Positions 1-8,076 of a stretch of DNA of 17,021 nt are shown piece after piece. The translations under genes were made by a program, and so were the position numbers. Location: NCBI GenBank assembly GCA_004151065.3, contig NWUY0305092037.1:1-17021 (forward strand). Reading direction: 5' to 3'. The DNA comes from Larix sibirica (lineage: Eukaryota; Streptophyta; Pinopsida; Pinales; Pinaceae). Position 1 is the first letter of the stretch. Each line of letters opens with the position of its first letter. Below the pieces are notes generated by a model. The model was given only the letters and a program-made list of their open reading frames with translations. It was not told where the DNA came from and did no database searches.

Positions 1-362
1 AAAAAAATTAAAGATCTGGAAAGATATCATTTGTATATTGTGATTCATTTTTTTTCATTGAAATCAACTCGTCTAATTTCCTGTTTCCAGTTCAGCACGG
101 TTTTAGATAGCTTTTTAACAGAAAGTGGAATAATAAGACTTAGGTAACGTGTTTCATTGACCTTTATTCTCCACATTAAACCCTGCCTTCCATGCCTTCC
201 AAAATATTTGACCACTGCATCGCCTTGGTGAACATGTCATGTCGTCTGCTTATTTCTCAGCAGCACTATCGATTAAACTCCCACGCCTTATTTCTCAGGG
301 AGTTGTCAGCAGAGTTCAACCCAGAAATCTTTGATTCTTCTTTATAGGAATCGAACCCTTGA
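1..362. other. AT-rich intergenic stretch, no gene seen
   Basis: No convincing coding frame, RNA gene or element is visible here. A 12-base string CTTATTTCTCAG occurs twice, near 248 and 287, which may be a small local duplication. The minus-strand frame at 266-463 shares no recognisable motif and partly overlaps another frame, so it is not called. Confidence 0.4.
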
Positions 363-694
363 CTAGCTCTCCGCAATCTGTTTACATTGAATATATCTGA
401 GCTGTGATATTGACATTTCCCAACGAGCCAGACGAGATGCCCCTGGCGTGAGCTTGTACCCACCTGCTAGCCTCGACTCGGTTTCAAGGCCATGATCTTC
501 CACCGCAAAAGATGGTTCGCATTCCACAACCCATTGAAAGACTGAGCACCAACTGCAATAATAGATTCTGACTCGGACCTGTGTATCATGGATTCGATCC
601 CCATATGCAGCAAGCGCTTCTTCAAATGATGTTCCAACGGTTCTTGATCCAGTTATCTGTTCACTTCGGAAGGTGAATAACAATGGCGGACCAC
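363..694 (-). CDS. unidentified open frame, possible terminal exon (hypothetical)
   Basis: The minus strand is open for about 110 codons, from 694 down to a TAG at 363-365. At the upstream edge it reads TTGCAG then GTGGTCC, which resembles a splice acceptor, so the frame may be a last exon starting GGPPLLFTFRSEQ rather than an ORF with its own start. Only TTG, not ATG, is available near the start. The product would contain FEEALAAYGDRI and a Cys- and Trp-containing stretch (YYCSWCSVFQW). I recognise no family. Base composition is more balanced than in the surrounding AT-rich DNA, which mildly supports past coding. On the opposite strand an ATG in a good plant start context (AACAATGGC at 683) opens a 103-codon frame running away from this one. 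That product is low-complexity and unrecognised, so the minus frame is preferred. An expressed gene, a transposon exon or chance are all possible. Confidence 0.25.
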
Positions 695-699
695 CTGCA

Positions 700-1200
700 A
701 CATTATGATCAGATCAATACACTTCAATATACAGAAACTAATTTATTAAAAGTCCATTTGTTTGCTCTGCTCACCCATCCAGAACATGAAATTGATATTT
801 CCTCACCGCCCAGAACTGTCAAATTCAAAATGGATATGCCTTTTGAATTCAAATTCAAAGTTTGCCCGCTCATTTACGGAATTCAAATTTCAAACATACG
901 CATGGACAGATGCATGGATGCCATCGCATGCATCCCCTATGGAGGGCCACACGGCCCACGGGGGGAATGGTTTCCTTTTAGTACAAACCTATAGGCGTGA
1001 AGCTCCTTTGACGCCCCGCGACAGAACTAGTGAACGGTAGGGAGGTAGGGACCCCAGAGTTGTCTGACGATTGCCGGACAGAGCTTTTAATGTTGAAGTT
1101 CCAACTGAGCTGAACCTGCAGGGCGATCCGTGCAATCGGAAATCAAAGAATCGGCAACGAGAGCTCAGGCGAGGGGAAAGGGAAGGCAGTGGGTCCCATA
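700..1200. other. mixed-composition intergenic region, GC-richer towards its end
   Basis: 780-900 has repeated AATTCAAATT-type words (GAATTCAAATTC, GAATTCAAATTT). From about 950 to 1200 the sequence is richer in G and C and purine-rich, with GGGAGGTAGGGACCCC and AGGGGAAAGGGAAGG blocks, unlike its neighbours. This could be an old promoter or untranslated leader, but no start codon leads into a recognisable protein and no core promoter motif is clear. Plus-strand frames at 683-994 and 762-1040 cross the region without family features. Confidence 0.3.
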
Positions 1201-1204
1201 GCCA

Positions 1205-1247
1205 GGTGGCTTAACCAGCATGAACGTACATGCTAGTTAAGCTCACC
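1205..1247. repeat. imperfect 18-bp inverted repeat (hairpin)
   Basis: The arm TTAACCAGCATG (1211-1222) faces CATGCTAGTTAA (1229-1240) across the 6-base loop AACGTA, with one mismatch. Pairing continues outward through GC/GC (1209-1210 with 1241-1242). After one bulged T it extends to GGTG (1205-1208) against CACC (1244-1247). No transposon ends or flanking duplications were recognised. It sits just before the TGTGTGTATGCATTG repeat block and could be a structured RNA element, a palindrome from replication error, or the core of a small decayed element. Confidence 0.6.
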
Positions 1248-1255
1248 CTGAAAAA

Positions 1256-1395
1256 CGAAATCGTGAACTCTGTGTGTATGCATTGGTCTCTGTGTGTATG
1301 CATTGTTGCTGCAAACGAAATCATGATCTCTGTGTGTATGCATTGTTACTGTAGAGAAATCGTGATCTCTGTTGTATGCATTTTTGTTGTAGATA
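1256..1395. repeat. degenerate tandem repeat, CTCTGTGTGTATGCATTG unit
   Basis: Four copies of a CTCTGtGTGTATGCATTG core follow one another, at about 1268, 1287, 1328 and 1365. Three are preceded by CGAAATCGTGA-like sequence (1256, 1316, 1355). Spacing is uneven (about 20-40 bases), so this is an old array with deletions rather than a clean microsatellite. The last copy has lost one GT step and grades into AAATTGTGAATGGATC. No coding meaning is apparent. Confidence 0.7.
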
Positions 1396-1399
1396 AATT

Positions 1400-2220
1400 G
1401 TGAATGGATCTTTGTCTGATCGCTTGGCATATGTTTTCCGTATGGATTGGTACATATATTCTCGTCTCATTGATTGCATGGTATCTCTCTACTTTTTCCT
1501 GCGAAGTGATCATGGCAATCTCCGGTTTTATTATAAATCTTGTGTCTACTTCTGCATGTACAGTAATCATAAATCGATCTCCTGTCTACCATAATTGCTG
1601 CTTTCGGCCTTCTGCGTGAAGAGTGATCGCTGAGTAGCTAGGGTACGAGTTTCCTTAAGTGCAGATCAGCGTTATATTTTTACTTATCTTGTTATTGGAT
1701 AATAATCCCATGAGGCGGTATGTAGATCTGAAACGTGGATGTGTTTCTTGATTTTCCTTTTTATTTGAAAGATCGATTTTTTCCAGGTTCATTTTAATCC
1801 CTGTTTTATGTTGCCAACAAGCAAGACAAATGATTCCATTGGGGATTTGAGCTCATGTTTATTATAAACTCTGTTTCCTATTCTTTGCATGATAAGTGAT
1901 CGTTGAATAGTGGTTACGAGTTTGGTGTAGATTCGAGCTCTGCGATATTGTTTATGCATGATATAAAACGTTTCTTTTGGATTTGTCTGTGGCATGCAAG
2001 GTTCCACTACGTGTGGATGTGAAATCTGCTATAGTTCATTGCTGTCACATTTTTGTTTTGATTCAGATTAGACCTATGGTTATATATTATAGCTGCAGTG
2101 CAATCGGATTTGTGTTTATATAATTGTATACGCCTGTAGATCTCTGCTTGCTACCACTATATTATATGCTGCCACGATTAGTGTTGATCCCCGTCAAAAT
2201 CTTATGTTTATTATCCTTTA
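1400..2220. other. T-rich, intron-like non-coding stretch with diffuse duplications
   Basis: The plus strand is T-rich and TG-rich, with short frames only and no recognisable protein. A block at 1611-1652 (TCTGCGTGAAGAGTGATCGC onward to TACGAGTTT) resembles one at 1883-1923 (TTTGCATGATAAGTGATCGT onward to TACGAGTTT). The preceding TTTTATTATAAA at 1525-1537 resembles TTTATTATAAA at 1858-1868. This suggests a decayed direct duplication with several hundred bases between copies. The texture resembles a long plant leader intron, but no flanking exon is identifiable. Confidence 0.45.
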
Positions 2221-2380
2221 ATATCCGACAGCATGTAGGTCGATAAATATATGTGTTAGTTTTGGTTTATGTTCCAGAGAGCATGTAGCTCGGTAAACAT
2301 ATGTGTTAGTTCACTTTATATTCCAAAGAGTATATGACTCGTTAAATGTATGGTTTGGTTTTAAACCAGAGATAGATCTA
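2221..2380. repeat. three-copy tandem repeat, 50-bp period
   Basis: GCATGTAGGTCGATAAATAT at 2231 recurs as GCATGTAGCTCGGTAAACAT at exactly 2281, followed in both by ATGTGTTAGTT. A third, more diverged unit begins at 2331 (TATATGACTCGTTAAATGTA). The linker before each unit is also related (ATATCCGACA, GTTCCAGAGA, TTCCAAAGAG). Copies 1 and 2 are clearly similar and copy 3 is weaker. The array is non-coding. Confidence 0.8.
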
Positions 2381-2777
2381 TGTAATCATTTTGATGTTAG
2401 TGTTGATTGTCTTAAAAATGCTCTCTAGGAGAGAGTCTTTGAGAAAGTGTAAAGTAATTATGGCAACAATCATGTTGGTTAGATTTAGATTGACCTTTAT
2501 TATGAAAAAGGCAGCAACAGTGTTGCAGATTGTAATGCCCCTTTGATTGGGTGAACCACGTATATTGGTGTCTCTCTTGTGCTTATGAGTTTTGTTCTCC
2601 TTGAAGATTGTGATCTAAAATGGTGAGTGATTTCATGATTGCGTTCAAATAAATTTAGTGATATCTGAATATGAGCTAATGTAAATGTGTTTTCCATTTA
2701 CAAATAAGTGTCCACAGTAAAATAAAATAAGTTGTTTAGAAGTTGTTATAACAAGTTAGATGATTTGATATTGGAAA
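2381..2777. other. non-coding intergenic stretch
   Basis: AT-rich sequence without a recognisable gene. The minus-strand frame at 2500-2697 has no family features. CTCTCTAGGAGAGAG at about 2420-2434 is a short perfect palindromic stem. Confidence 0.35.
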
Positions 2778-2887
2778 ATTGTTGGAATTATTTCCAACAA
2801 GCAAGTTCTATACAAGCATTAATTAGCATTAAATTGTTGGAATTATTTCCAACAAGCAAGTTCTATACGAGCATTAATTAACATTAA
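2778..2887. repeat. two-copy tandem repeat, 55-bp period, each with a TGTTGGAA/TTCCAACA stem
   Basis: The second copy (from about 2833) follows the first (from about 2778) with a period of 55. Both read GTTGGAATTATTTCCAACAA, then GCAAGTTCTATAC, then a GCATTAATTA tail, with only a few differences, so the duplication is recent relative to its surroundings. Each unit begins with an inverted repeat (TGTTGGAA then TTCCAACA) of the kind found at the ends of many plant Ty1/copia LTRs. The downstream sequence may therefore be a decayed LTR fragment, but no second LTR, primer-binding site or coding domain is visible. Confidence 0.75.
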
Positions 2888-3237
2888 TTAAGAGGAAATT
2901 GAAGGGAAAATAACTTATCTCATGAAGTCTTTATGAATATAACTTATGAGTTAAGTGGTCATTGTGAAAAGATTTGTTTTGAAAATTCACGCAAATACTA
3001 ACTTGGATTTTCGGGTGTATTGCAGCTGAATAGGCTTGCTTAAGCTTTTGTTTATTTACACAGTTCAACTTATTGGCAACCCGCCTGCAATTTTTTTTTA
3101 ATCACAAACAGAGCTCGAGCTTCTTACTTGTGGAATAAATCAGTATAAAACAAATTAATGGACCATGGTTTGGTTTACACTCCACTCAAATACCAACTCA
3201 CTAACAAAAAATAATTGCTCGTATACTCATCTTGCAA
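2888..3237. other. non-coding stretch, possible decayed LTR remnant
   Basis: Follows the TGTTGGAA-containing tandem copies. It is AT-rich with AACTTAT words and a poly-T run near 3091-3099. I can define no coding frame or LTR end. Confidence 0.25.
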
Positions 3238-3375
3238 ATCAATATAACAATATGTAATCTCAAATCCAAAATGTGCTACATAAAATCCAACACTCATTAT
3301 GTATATAGATTTAATATACAATCCAACATGCAATGTAAACCATATATAAAATACAACACACATTGTAATATAACA
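3238..3375. repeat. degenerate AT-rich repeats with AAATCCAACA motif
   Basis: Related words recur at irregular 20-36 base spacing: AAATCCAAAATGTG near 3262, AAATCCAACACTCATT near 3283, CAATCCAACATGCAATGTA near 3319 and AAATACAACACACATTGTAA near 3349. The order and texture suggest an old short tandem array. The minus-strand frame 3175-3363 is a low-complexity by-product of these repeats. Confidence 0.5.
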
Positions 3376-3398
3376 TTTTTATTTCTTTATTGATTTGA

Positions 3399-3413
3399 AT
3401 ATATATATATATA
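3399..3413. repeat. short AT dinucleotide run
   Basis: About seven AT steps in a row, just downstream of the AAATCCAACA repeats. A similar run lies at 11769-11781. Confidence 0.8.
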
Positions 3414-3644
3414 CGTTACACTACATGCGACATATTTACTACGTCACTTCCAACTATACTGTATCAGCACAAGCGTATCGGCCCAAGCCACGCCGACCCA
3501 CCAGGAATCCCAAAATGGTTACATAATTAGTTAAAGTGATAATTCAATAAATAAATATGTAACAATAATTCAATAATCGGGTAATGGTTACAACGTTAAT
3601 TATGGTGGTAATTCAATAATTGTGTGCGATAAGAAAGTCTTGAA

Positions 3645-3889
3645 GACTATTCGCATCCTTGTCGAGGAAGATGCCAACCATCTCTCCTTTCTAAACCGGT
3701 GGAGGTATAACAGATACCGAGATATCACCAACTGCAACCAATATGCACCCCACAGCAGACTAATTAGACTATTCCCAACCTTGTCGAGGGAGATACCAAC
3801 CATCTCTCCTTTCTAAATGGATGGAGGTATAACAAATACAAAGATATCACCAACCACAACCAATATGCTCTCGATAGCAAACTAATTAA
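3645..3889. repeat. two-copy tandem duplication, 122-bp period
   Basis: Copy 1 (3645-3766) and copy 2 (3767-3889) align end to end at an offset of 122. Matching landmarks are GACTATTC, CCTTGTCGAGG, GATGCCAACCATCTCTCC against GATACCAACCATCTCTCC, GGAGGTATAACA, GATATCACCAAC, CAACCAATATGC and ACTAATTA. Differences are scattered substitutions with little or no indel change. Open frames on both strands here (3600-3803, 3622-3816) follow from the repeat and match no known family. Confidence 0.9.
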
Positions 3890-4422
3890 GTTTGTTGCAG
3901 GGGCTTTGATATGCCTTCACGCTTTGTGCACAACAAGAACTTTTCGGCTAGAGATACCGCCACATTTTCATATCTATCATACATGCAATAGATCATCTCC
4001 ATACTTATCATGATGCAATGCAAGATGCTCATACCATCGCATGACCCACGAGCCCGTTCGATTGGAATGAGACCAATGACCCCATGTGACATCGATGGAT
4101 ACAATCATCACTAGTTTAAAATTTGAATCTTGTAAAGGCGCCATAGATTTACATTTGAATTGTTTCACATGCCATGGATTTGAATTTGATTTTTTTTCGC
4201 CTGCCAAGGATTTAGTGGATTTAAAAAAGTGAGCAGCCATGTCGAAGAGATCTTGTGGAGGTATCACGGGAACAAGTTCAGGTTGTCACTGGTTTTTCCA
4301 GTGGTAGCCACTGTGAACTGTGCAGATATCACAGGAGCCAATAACTTGTACATAATTTCTGTGAAGGGAAATTATCAAGGGTTGTCTCAACAGGATTAAT
4401 GCAACCCGCTTGTCGTTAGGTT
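3890..4422. other. intergenic stretch upstream of the EF-hand relic
   Basis: Minus-strand frames at 3886-4104, 3977-4267 and 4286-4513 overlap one another and show no recognisable domain. On the plus strand an ATG in good context (CAGCCATGTCGAAG, at 4240) opens only 22 codons before a TAG, so it could be the old first exon of the EF-hand gene below or nothing. AATTTGAAT-type words recur between 4120 and 4190. Confidence 0.3.
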
Positions 4423-5140
4423 GTGGACATAGCTGAGCCTTTGTTGTTTGGTATGAACAAATACACATGTGTTGTGTGTTGCAGTCTGCATGATCCCAAG
4501 TTTCCCACAACAACTATTATCACCATATGGACCCTTATCCCTAAGTTTCACTCTATTCTTGACGAGCGATATTTATGTAGAGCGAAGTTCTTGATCTTGG
4601 ACTCTAAATTAATCTCGGTCGTAGTTGAGTACTATTTGTTGTTCGATCGATATAGCCAATACAAATATGGCAACAAGAAAATTGGTCGCTTAGATCTCCA
4701 AGATTTCTTCAGTAGCTGCTGCTTCAACATGGGTAATGGGTTGAGAAGAGAGGAAATGGAGAACATGATATTCATTGTGGACATTGACAACACAACGACT
4801 CTGTGGAATTGAGGAGTTTCATAGGATTCTGGCGGAAATCATGCCAGAAATTGACGAAATAAATGAGAGCAGATCACATACTGATGATGCTCATATTTGG
4901 GTGTTGAAGGAGGTGTTTAATGTGATGGACAGAGGCGGAGATGGAATTGTGAGTGCATAGGATCTCAAGGCCTTCTTCTCCTCCTCCATTTTTAATGCTA
5001 GCAGTATCAGTGAAAGATGCAATGTAATGAAGAGTGATGAGGCTATTGTAGGTATGATAGAGGCGACTAGCGGGTTGACCAAATGTAGTGTTTGCTCGTA
5101 ATATTTTTCCCAGTTGATAATGACAATGATGAATGGTTTC
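4423..5140 (+). pseudogene. EF-hand calcium-binding protein (calmodulin-like) pseudogene
   Basis: EF-hand proteins bind Ca2+ through 12-residue loops. Three degraded hands in order are visible. Hand 1 is LLFDRYSQYKYGNKKIGRLD followed by LQDFFSS, with Tyr at two likely acidic ligand positions. Hand 2 is IVDIDNTTTL, then a shift of one base near 4805-4811 into the frame reading IEEFHRILAE. Hand 3 is VFNVMDRGGDGIVSA, a TAG at 4958-4960, then DLKAFFSS. The frame then runs to a TAA at 5099-5101. A possible fourth loop, VDNDND, lies in another frame at 5113-5130. The DxxGDGxVSxxDLxxFF pattern is typical of plant calmodulin-like proteins; the exact member is not identifiable. The start is unclear: the upstream frame from 4423 has an in-frame ATG at 4453 but no clear homology before about 4630. 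One frameshift, one stop and lost ligands indicate an inactive gene. Confidence 0.75.
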
Positions 5141-5566
5141 TCCTAACTTGGATTTGGTTGTTTCTACGTTCGGATATTTGAATGCTTTTGATATGTAATA
5201 GGTTTGACAGTTCGTTAAATATTCCCTACCATTAAATTATTTTATTCAACTTTTACAATGTGGCCAACTTATAAATTTTGATTAACCTGTATGTTGTTAC
5301 TTCCAGGGTTGAAATTTGATGTCCTACCTTGCATGCCAATAAATTTTTATATGACGTTTTGATTTTTTTCTCAAGAAGAAAAAAGCTGTACTTTTGTTAT
5401 TTTAGGATAATCTAAAAGTACTCCTCCATAGATATCATAGTTCTAGAGGTTATCCGGAATCACCAAAAAACATAGGGTTGAACATAGTCCAAAATAGCCA
5501 ATTTTTTATATATAAGATCCCATCCAAGGATACAACAGTCAGGTCAGTGCAAAACCTGATGCATGT
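5141..5566. other. non-coding stretch between EF-hand relic and LINE 3' end
   Basis: AT-rich sequence with no gene. The LINE on the minus strand should end in a short 3' untranslated region and an A-rich tail, which would read as T-rich here. The candidates are weak (a T run at 5500-5506, GATTTTTTTCTC near 5361), and no target-site duplication could be paired with the other end. Confidence 0.35.
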
Positions 5567-6316
5567 CTAGTAAACAAAATAGAGTCCAATCATCTCGAAA
5601 ACTAAGTAAACATAACTAGTCATCAAAAAAGGAAGAGACCCTTGAAATTCTAGCTTCTCATCTACCCACTCTTCCCAACATAAGAGACCTTCTTCTCCAT
5701 TGAGTGCTTCTTTGGATAAAGAATCCACAACATCATTTAATTCATGATAAATATGACCAATGGACCAGTCGTGGAAAAAGCAAAATAGTGAATCAATTCC
5801 GCAGCACCAATGTTTGAAGGAAAGAACATTGATTCTGTGAATTCTCTTGGCCCAATTGATAACCATTAGGGAGTCCCCAAATATTCTCAATTTATCAATC
5901 CCAAGAGAGAACACAAATTTTAGAAGACACCATAATGTGATTATCTCGACTCTAGAGTTAGTGCCAGCTCTGCAATTCAGTTTAAGTTTGAAGAAATGGT
6001 TCTTGTTTAGAAGCAGGAAGGCCCCAACAACACTAATACCATCTGCAATAGCCCCATTGAAATATCCTGTGGCAATAAAGGAGTCTGATATCCCCTTCAA
6101 TTTTCGACAGCCACTTGTAGAGGAAGACTGACCAGAAAAAGTAGAATAGTAACCAATAATTTTCTGAACCATCTCTTGTATGCTGAATTTACGATCTTCA
6201 AAAATAAGTGCATTCCTACCTTTCCATATAATCCACATAACAAATGCAGGAAAGGATTTATGATTTTTTAAATTTTCCGCCCATTGAAAAAATGAGGAAA
6301 CTAAATTTCCAGCACC
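5567..6316 (-). pseudogene. LINE ORF2 C-terminal RNase H domain
   Basis: RNase H removes the RNA strand of the cDNA hybrid. The frame from 6238 down is open for 223 codons to a TAG at 5567-5569, probably the natural end of ORF2. Order: MWIIWKGRNALIFEDRKFSI; then GYFNGAIADGISVVGAFLL, where the first catalytic Asp (usually YFDGA) is Asn; then SRVEIITLWCLL with the catalytic Glu; then LRIFGDSLMVINW with the second Asp; then HELNDVVDSLSKEAL with the C-terminal Asp. With three of four acidic residues kept and the first changed to Asn, the domain should be inactive even where the frame is open. This is the longest uninterrupted piece of the element. Confidence 0.9.
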
Positions 6317-7150
6317 CTATTGTCCATTGATGAGAAGTACGGAGCAAATCAATGACCAAATTGATTTAGAAATTTTACAGTTTATGAATAAGTGAGGTAC
6401 AAACTCTTCATCTTTTATGCATAATGGACAACATATTGGTCCATTCCATCCTGTGTGCATTAGATTGCACCAAGTAAGAATAAAGTCGTTCAATGCAAGC
6501 CAAAGAAAACATTTATCCTTTTGAGGCATGTGCCATTTCCAAGGCTTAACATTCCACCAATTTTTATAACCCGAGTCTCTGTCAAGAACAATAAATTTGT
6601 ATGCTAGTTTTGCATTAATTGAACTAGTTTCAGGATTGAAAGACCACACTAATTTATCCTTTGAATCAATAAGGTGAATTCCAGCTCCGTTGAGTTTTAA
6701 GATGTAGGAATTCCATTCCTCACCCAAACCGTCATGAAGGCCCAAATCCTATGAAAGTAACCAATAGTTAGATGAATTCAGTAACCAATCAGGACATCGA
6801 ATATGATTAAGTGTCTTAAAACCCCTATTATGAAGATAATCCTTGATGCTTTGAGATAAAATGAAGTCCTCTTCAATGCCAATCATTAGATCAATTCCGA
6901 TCAACACCTTTCTGCGATTACCTACAAACCAAGATAAGTATTTATTGAGCCACATATAAAATTTTAATAATCCATTCCAAATGATCGAGTTATTTCTTGT
7001 TTCCTTATCCAGAGTCCTAATTTATTGAAGAAGATTTTGGTTTTGATATTTTCTATGAACAATATCGGACCACAAACCCCCATAAAATAGGCTCCACCAC
7101 AAGCTCTTTAAACAAAGAGCAATGTTAATCCAGAAGAGATTTTTTATGTT
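6317..7150 (-). pseudogene. LINE ORF2 post-RT and zf-RVT region
   Basis: In the same frame as RT: NIKNLFWINIALCLKSLWW, IIWNGLLKF, then a stop at 6749, then WKWHMPQKDKCFLWLALND, ILTWCNLMHTGW, and CCPLCIKDEEFVPHLFINC. The (W)KWH-P-K-FLWLAL and CxxC...HLFxxC pattern is the zinc-binding RT-associated region (zf-RVT) common in plant LINEs. The metal ligands CPLC, H and C are preserved. The stop at 6317 then leads directly into GAGNLVSSFFQWAENLKNH, in frame with RNase H. Confidence 0.9.
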
Positions 7151-8076
7151 CTAGCCACCAAAATTTTTTGGAACATAAAGAGTTTCCCAATTAACAAGAT
7201 GAATCTTTCCTCCCTTCACATTTCTAGACCACAAAATGTGAAACATTAGTTTCCTGATCATATGGATAATAGATTTTGGGACCATAAACAAAGAAAACCA
7301 ATAGATTGGCATTCCGCAAAGGATAGCCTTTAACAAAGTGAGATTTCCACCCAAATATAAATGTTTGTAGCTCCATAAGCCAATTCATTTTTCATACCTT
7401 TTTACCAACCATATCCAATCACTGATTCTATAGTTGTTTGGTTTATTGAAGTAGCCTAGGTACTTGAAACCCTCCTCAAGCTAGCTCATTTCATATGGAA
7501 GGAGAAAATAAATATGTGCTAAAACCTCATCTTCCACATTATTATACAAAAAGGAATATTTGCTATTACTTATTTCCATTCCAGATGCAGAGCAGAAAAA
7601 TTTGATGATCTTTGAAAACTATGTCCATTCTTCCACTGCTCCCAATCCAAATACAACAACATCATCTACGAACAATAGATAGGTGATTAAAACTGATTCA
7701 GATATCTTGATTCCTTTCAGTAAGCCATTTATTCTTGCTTTTGTTATCACGCGACTTAAGCCTTCAATTACAAGAAGGAACATGTGCGACGAAAGGGGAC
7801 AGCCCTGTCGTAGACCTCTGGAGCAATCGAAGAAACTTGTACGAGAACCATTTATCAATACAGAGAAATATGCTGTTGAAACACATGCCATAATCCAGTT
7901 GGTCATCATGAGAGGGATACCAATCTAAAGTAACAGTAGTCTTAAGTAAACCCAATTTATCCAATCATGTTCCTTGACTAGGTCCATCTTTAATAATAGG
8001 GCCTTCAATTTTTTTGCTTTTATGGAATGGAGGATTTCCCATGAGACCCCGACAACATTAAGTATCTTGCGATTAG
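7151..8076 (-). pseudogene. LINE reverse transcriptase, catalytic palm and thumb
   Basis: Motif A is seen as LLLKMDLVKEHDWINW (usually KMDxxKAYDRVxW), retaining the metal-binding Asp. RGLRQGCPLSSHMFLLVIEG is the next block. Motif C appears as LLFVDDVVVFG, with FVDD where plant LINEs usually have FADD or YADD; both catalytic Asp remain. Thumb-side motifs GGNLTLLKAILCGMPIYWFS and MVPKSIIHMIRKLMF follow. In-frame stops interrupt at 7619-7621, in the MS-stop-LEEGFKYLG and YEK-stop-IGLWSY segments between, and at 7151. The phase is otherwise intact, so decay here is by point mutation. Confidence 0.9.

Noticed and set aside
330-352. tRNA T-arm-like string on the minus strand (GGGTTCGATTCC)
   Set aside because: The stem around the loop does not pair, and no D-arm, anticodon arm or acceptor stem can be drawn in the flanking 80 bases.
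683-994. Plus-strand 103-codon frame starting in a good plant start context (AACAATGGC)
   Set aside because: The translation has no recognisable motif, contains repeated FEFKFKV-like low-complexity sequence from AATTCAAATT words, and overlaps the left end of the more plausible minus-strand frame.
3600-3816. Open frames on both strands across the 122-bp duplication
   Set aside because: Both are explained by the duplicated sequence lacking stops; neither has a known motif.
4958-4960. GTGAGTGCATAG read as a splice donor that would skip the EF-hand stop
   Set aside because: The sequence before and after the stop continues the EF-hand loop without interruption, so no intron fits; a mutated codon is simpler.
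5847-6131. 94-codon plus-strand frame
   Set aside because: It is antisense to the LINE RNase H domain, which is clearly the real reading.
7683-7928. 81-codon plus-strand frame
   Set aside because: Antisense to the LINE reverse transcriptase palm.
7764-7964. 66-codon minus-strand frame in the LINE
   Set aside because: It is in a different frame from the reverse transcriptase motifs over most of its length.
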